A stretch of 14,458 nt of DNA from Candidatus Roizmanbacteria bacterium CG06_land_8_20_14_3_00_34_14 (lineage in GTDB: Bacteria > Patescibacteriota > Microgenomatia > UBA1406 > GWC2-37-13): the NCBI GenBank assembly GCA_002779665.1, contig PEVZ01000018.1:18367-32824 (forward strand), read 5' to 3'. This document shows, in pieces, positions 13,035 through 14,458 of the stretch; positions within the stretch are counted from its first letter, which is position 1; every line of letters begins with the position of its first letter. The position numbers were made by a program, and so were the translations under genes. The notes under the pieces were generated by a model, which did not search any database, had not been told where the DNA came from, and worked only from the letters and a program-made list of their open reading frames with translations.

Positions 13035-13604
13035 ATGGACTTAAACATTCTATTAAAATCAATTTTTGAAAAAAAAAGTGGAGATAATATATATGTTATT
13101 TTTTTTCTTCTTATTTTTTCAATTTTTATCATTTTTGCAATCAAACCATCATTGATGACTGCCTACTCTTTAAAAAAAGAAGAAATTGATTTGACGAAAA
13201 TAGACCAAGTTTACGAGGAAAAAATAAATAATATCACTTTAATTCAGACACAAATTGAGGAAAATAGAGATAATTTACCACTACTTAATCAATCTATCTC
13301 TGAGCAACCGGAAGTAAATAAGGTTATAGAAGATATAAAAAAAATAGCTGATAAAAATTCTTTAGTTATAAATAAAGCTACTATAATCGATATAAATTTT
13401 TCCAAAACTAATAAAGAAAAACAAAATGTTAAATTACAGATGGAAGCAACGACAAGTTTCGATAATTTAAGACAGTTTATTAGGGATATATTTGATCAAA
13501 GAAGATTGAAGCTGATAGACAATTTGGTAATAAATCGAGATAAAGAATCCACTAACTCGGGAAATTTGAAAGTTGATTTAACAATTAATGGTTATTATTT
13601 ATGA
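13035..13604 (+). CDS. PilO-like inner-membrane protein
   Basis: The 189-residue protein has one membrane helix (about 19-37, IYVIFFLLIFSIFIIFAIK), a long coiled coil (about 45-100) including IEENRDNLPLLNQSI, and a C-terminal alpha/beta domain with EDIKKIADKNSLVINKATI and a VKLQMEATTSFDNLRQFIRDI segment, where PilO proteins have their ferredoxin-like fold. PilO pairs with PilN in the periplasmic part of the pilus alignment complex; in a cell without an outer membrane it would face the cell-wall zone. Assigned from topology, size and position after the PilN-like gene. Its stop overlaps the next start by 4 bases. Confidence 0.65.
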   Translation: MDLNILLKSIFEKKSGDNIYVIFFLLIFSIFIIFAIKPSLMTAYSLKKEEIDLTKIDQVYEEKINNITLIQTQIEENRDNLPLLNQSISEQPEVNKVIEDIKKIADKNSLVINKATIIDINFSKTNKEKQNVKLQMEATTSFDNLRQFIRDIFDQRRLKLIDNLVINRDKESTNSGNLKVDLTINGYYL

Positions 13605-13786
13605 ATAGAAAAGAAGTATTTTTATTATCAGTAGGAGTTTTTTTGACTGTAATTGCATGGTTAGTTGCTGATATTTATCATGCATCAACCGAAGATAAGA
13701 TAAAAATAAAAATTGAACTGTCACAAACGTACCAATATAGAATTAGTAAGGGGCTTATGGAGCAGTTAAAAAATAAAACCGAATAG
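13601..13786 (+). CDS. Small single-helix membrane protein (61 residues)
   Basis: The protein starts MNRKEVFLLSVGVFLTVIAW, with one membrane helix (about 5-26), then a polar, charged tail with IYHASTEDKIKIKIELSQTYQYR. The 4-base overlap with the PilO-like gene, and a 2-base gap to the next gene, argue strongly that it is a translated operon member. I do not recognise a family. Position suggests a small partner of the pilus assembly complex, perhaps standing in for an accessory protein such as PilP, which it does not resemble in sequence. Confidence 0.75.
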   Translation: MNRKEVFLLSVGVFLTVIAWLVADIYHASTEDKIKIKIELSQTYQYRISKGLMEQLKNKTE

Positions 13787-13788
13787 AT

Positions 13789-14458
13789 ATGATATATTCT
13801 GACCTTTACGTACATAATGAAAATAAATTGCCGACGGTAGTTGGTTTTTTATTTGTACTTTTTGTCACGATCTTTTTTTCAAGATTATTTTTGGATTCAG
13901 CAGGACCTTCTAAGGCAACCTTAAAAGTTGCAAAAAGAGTAGAGGTGGTTAATTTATCACCGACTCAAGTAAGTATTTTTTGGCAAACAGATAAACAAGA
14001 ATCCGGTTGGGTCATTTATGGAGAGATGAACAATTTAGAAAATAAAATTATCTTTGATGAAAAGGACATTAATAATTTAGGTCAAAAAAAAGGCAAATAT
14101 ATAGTTCATTTAGCCACATTAAAGGAATTAATACCCGGTAAGAAATATTTTTTTAAAATAGTAACTGACAATAACCAGATTATTGTCCAGCCTGATGGGA
14201 AATCGTTTAGTTTTATTACTCCTCAGGGTGGGCCTAATGGCCTGCAAAATATTAGTCCGGCTTTTGGTAAAATTTTACAGTCAAATTCTGTCAATCCTTT
14301 GATTAATTCCTATATTATTTTAAGTATTAAGGATAGTTATCCACTTTTAACACAGATAAAATCGGAAGGTGATGGGAGTTGGCTTATACCTTTAAATCAG
14401 TTATACAAAAAGGATAGTCAAAATATTCAAACAATATCAGATAAAGATAAGATAATAA
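13789..14458 (+). CDS. Membrane-anchored fibronectin type III protein (3' partial)
   Basis: An open frame begins at ATG 13789, 2 bases after the previous stop, and runs off the right edge after 223 codons without a stop. A membrane helix (about 17-33) follows a short polar start. Residues about 45-145 look like one Fn3-type domain: VVNLSPTQVSIFWQT (53-67), SGWVIYGE (72-79), and YIVHLATLKELIPGKKYFFKI (104-124) match the fold's B, C and F strands, including the L-x-P-G-x-x-Y-x-F hallmark. The tail contains a second beta segment, perhaps a carboxypeptidase-like or Ig-like repeat. It is likely a surface protein of the pilus operon, maybe an adhesin or cell-wall tether; that role is inferred. Confidence 0.75.
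   Translation, partial: MIYSDLYVHNENKLPTVVGFLFVLFVTIFFSRLFLDSAGPSKATLKVAKRVEVVNLSPTQVSIFWQTDKQESGWVIYGEMNNLENKIIFDEKDINNLGQKKGKYIVHLATLKELIPGKKYFFKIVTDNNQIIVQPDGKSFSFITPQGGPNGLQNISPAFGKILQSNSVNPLINSYIILSIKDSYPLLTQIKSEGDGSWLIPLNQLYKKDSQNIQTISDKDKII

Noticed and set aside
12950..13144. Minus-strand open frame across the PilN-like/PilO-like junction
   Set aside because: It overlaps two supported genes and has no recognisable motif.
1..14458. Alternative genetic code with UGA as glycine (seen in some Patescibacteria)
   Set aside because: TGA is used as a clean stop in several genes, including the 4-base overlaps, and no gene needs reading through.
1..14458. CRISPR array, tRNA or rRNA genes
   Set aside because: No regularly spaced repeats, tRNA cloverleaf or rRNA segment was recognised when reading the gaps.

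Overview
The window is AT-rich and gene-dense: about twenty genes, nearly all on the + strand, most with gaps of a few bases or 4-base ATGA stop/start overlaps. Stops and tryptophans read normally under code 11. The organism looks like a Candidate Phyla Radiation (Patescibacteria) bacterium, possibly of the Microgenomates group. The signs are a DUF4012 protein beside a phosphoglycosyl transferase and GDP-mannose synthesis, a short RecO, an alpha2-type glycyl-tRNA synthetase, a PilN/PilO-like cluster behind rpsT, and an almost complete lack of Shine-Dalgarno sequences. This placement is an inference from gene content.

Region 1 (1-8223) is a surface polysaccharide locus: the tail of a GT2 glycosyltransferase, two GT4 glycosyltransferases, a mannose-1-phosphate guanylyltransferase, an initiating sugar-phosphate transferase and a membrane-anchored DUF4012 protein. 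Together they could make GDP-mannose, start a glycan on a polyprenyl-phosphate carrier, and extend it.

Region 2 (1249-3532) interrupts that locus. It holds a TrpR-like DNA-binding protein, a minus-strand polytopic membrane protein that may be a degenerate CPBP-type protease, and a DUF3800 protein. It is rich in palindromes. One perfect palindrome lies both inside the first GT4 gene (864-892) and between the convergent genes (1848-1879). An operator-like inverted repeat sits in the divergent gap. A 23-bp imperfect inverted repeat with a nested palindrome overlaps the 3' end of the DUF3800 gene. This is the most unusual part of the window and could be an accessory or defence-type cassette.

Region 3 (8224-9666) has a DUF4258/DUF2283 gene pair, resembling a type II toxin-antitoxin module behind an extended -10 promoter, and an AEC-family transporter.

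Region 4 (9711-12203) has a short recO, a structured gap with a possible 26-codon ORF, glycyl-tRNA synthetase, and a conserved-looking membrane-anchored protein of unknown function.

Region 5 (12204-14458) has rpsT, the only gene with a clear Shine-Dalgarno, followed by PilN-like and PilO-like proteins, a 61-residue membrane protein and the start of a membrane-anchored fibronectin-III protein that runs off the window. These four look like part of a type IV pilus assembly operon. No gap exceeds about 150 bases, and no tRNA, rRNA, CRISPR array or transposase was seen.
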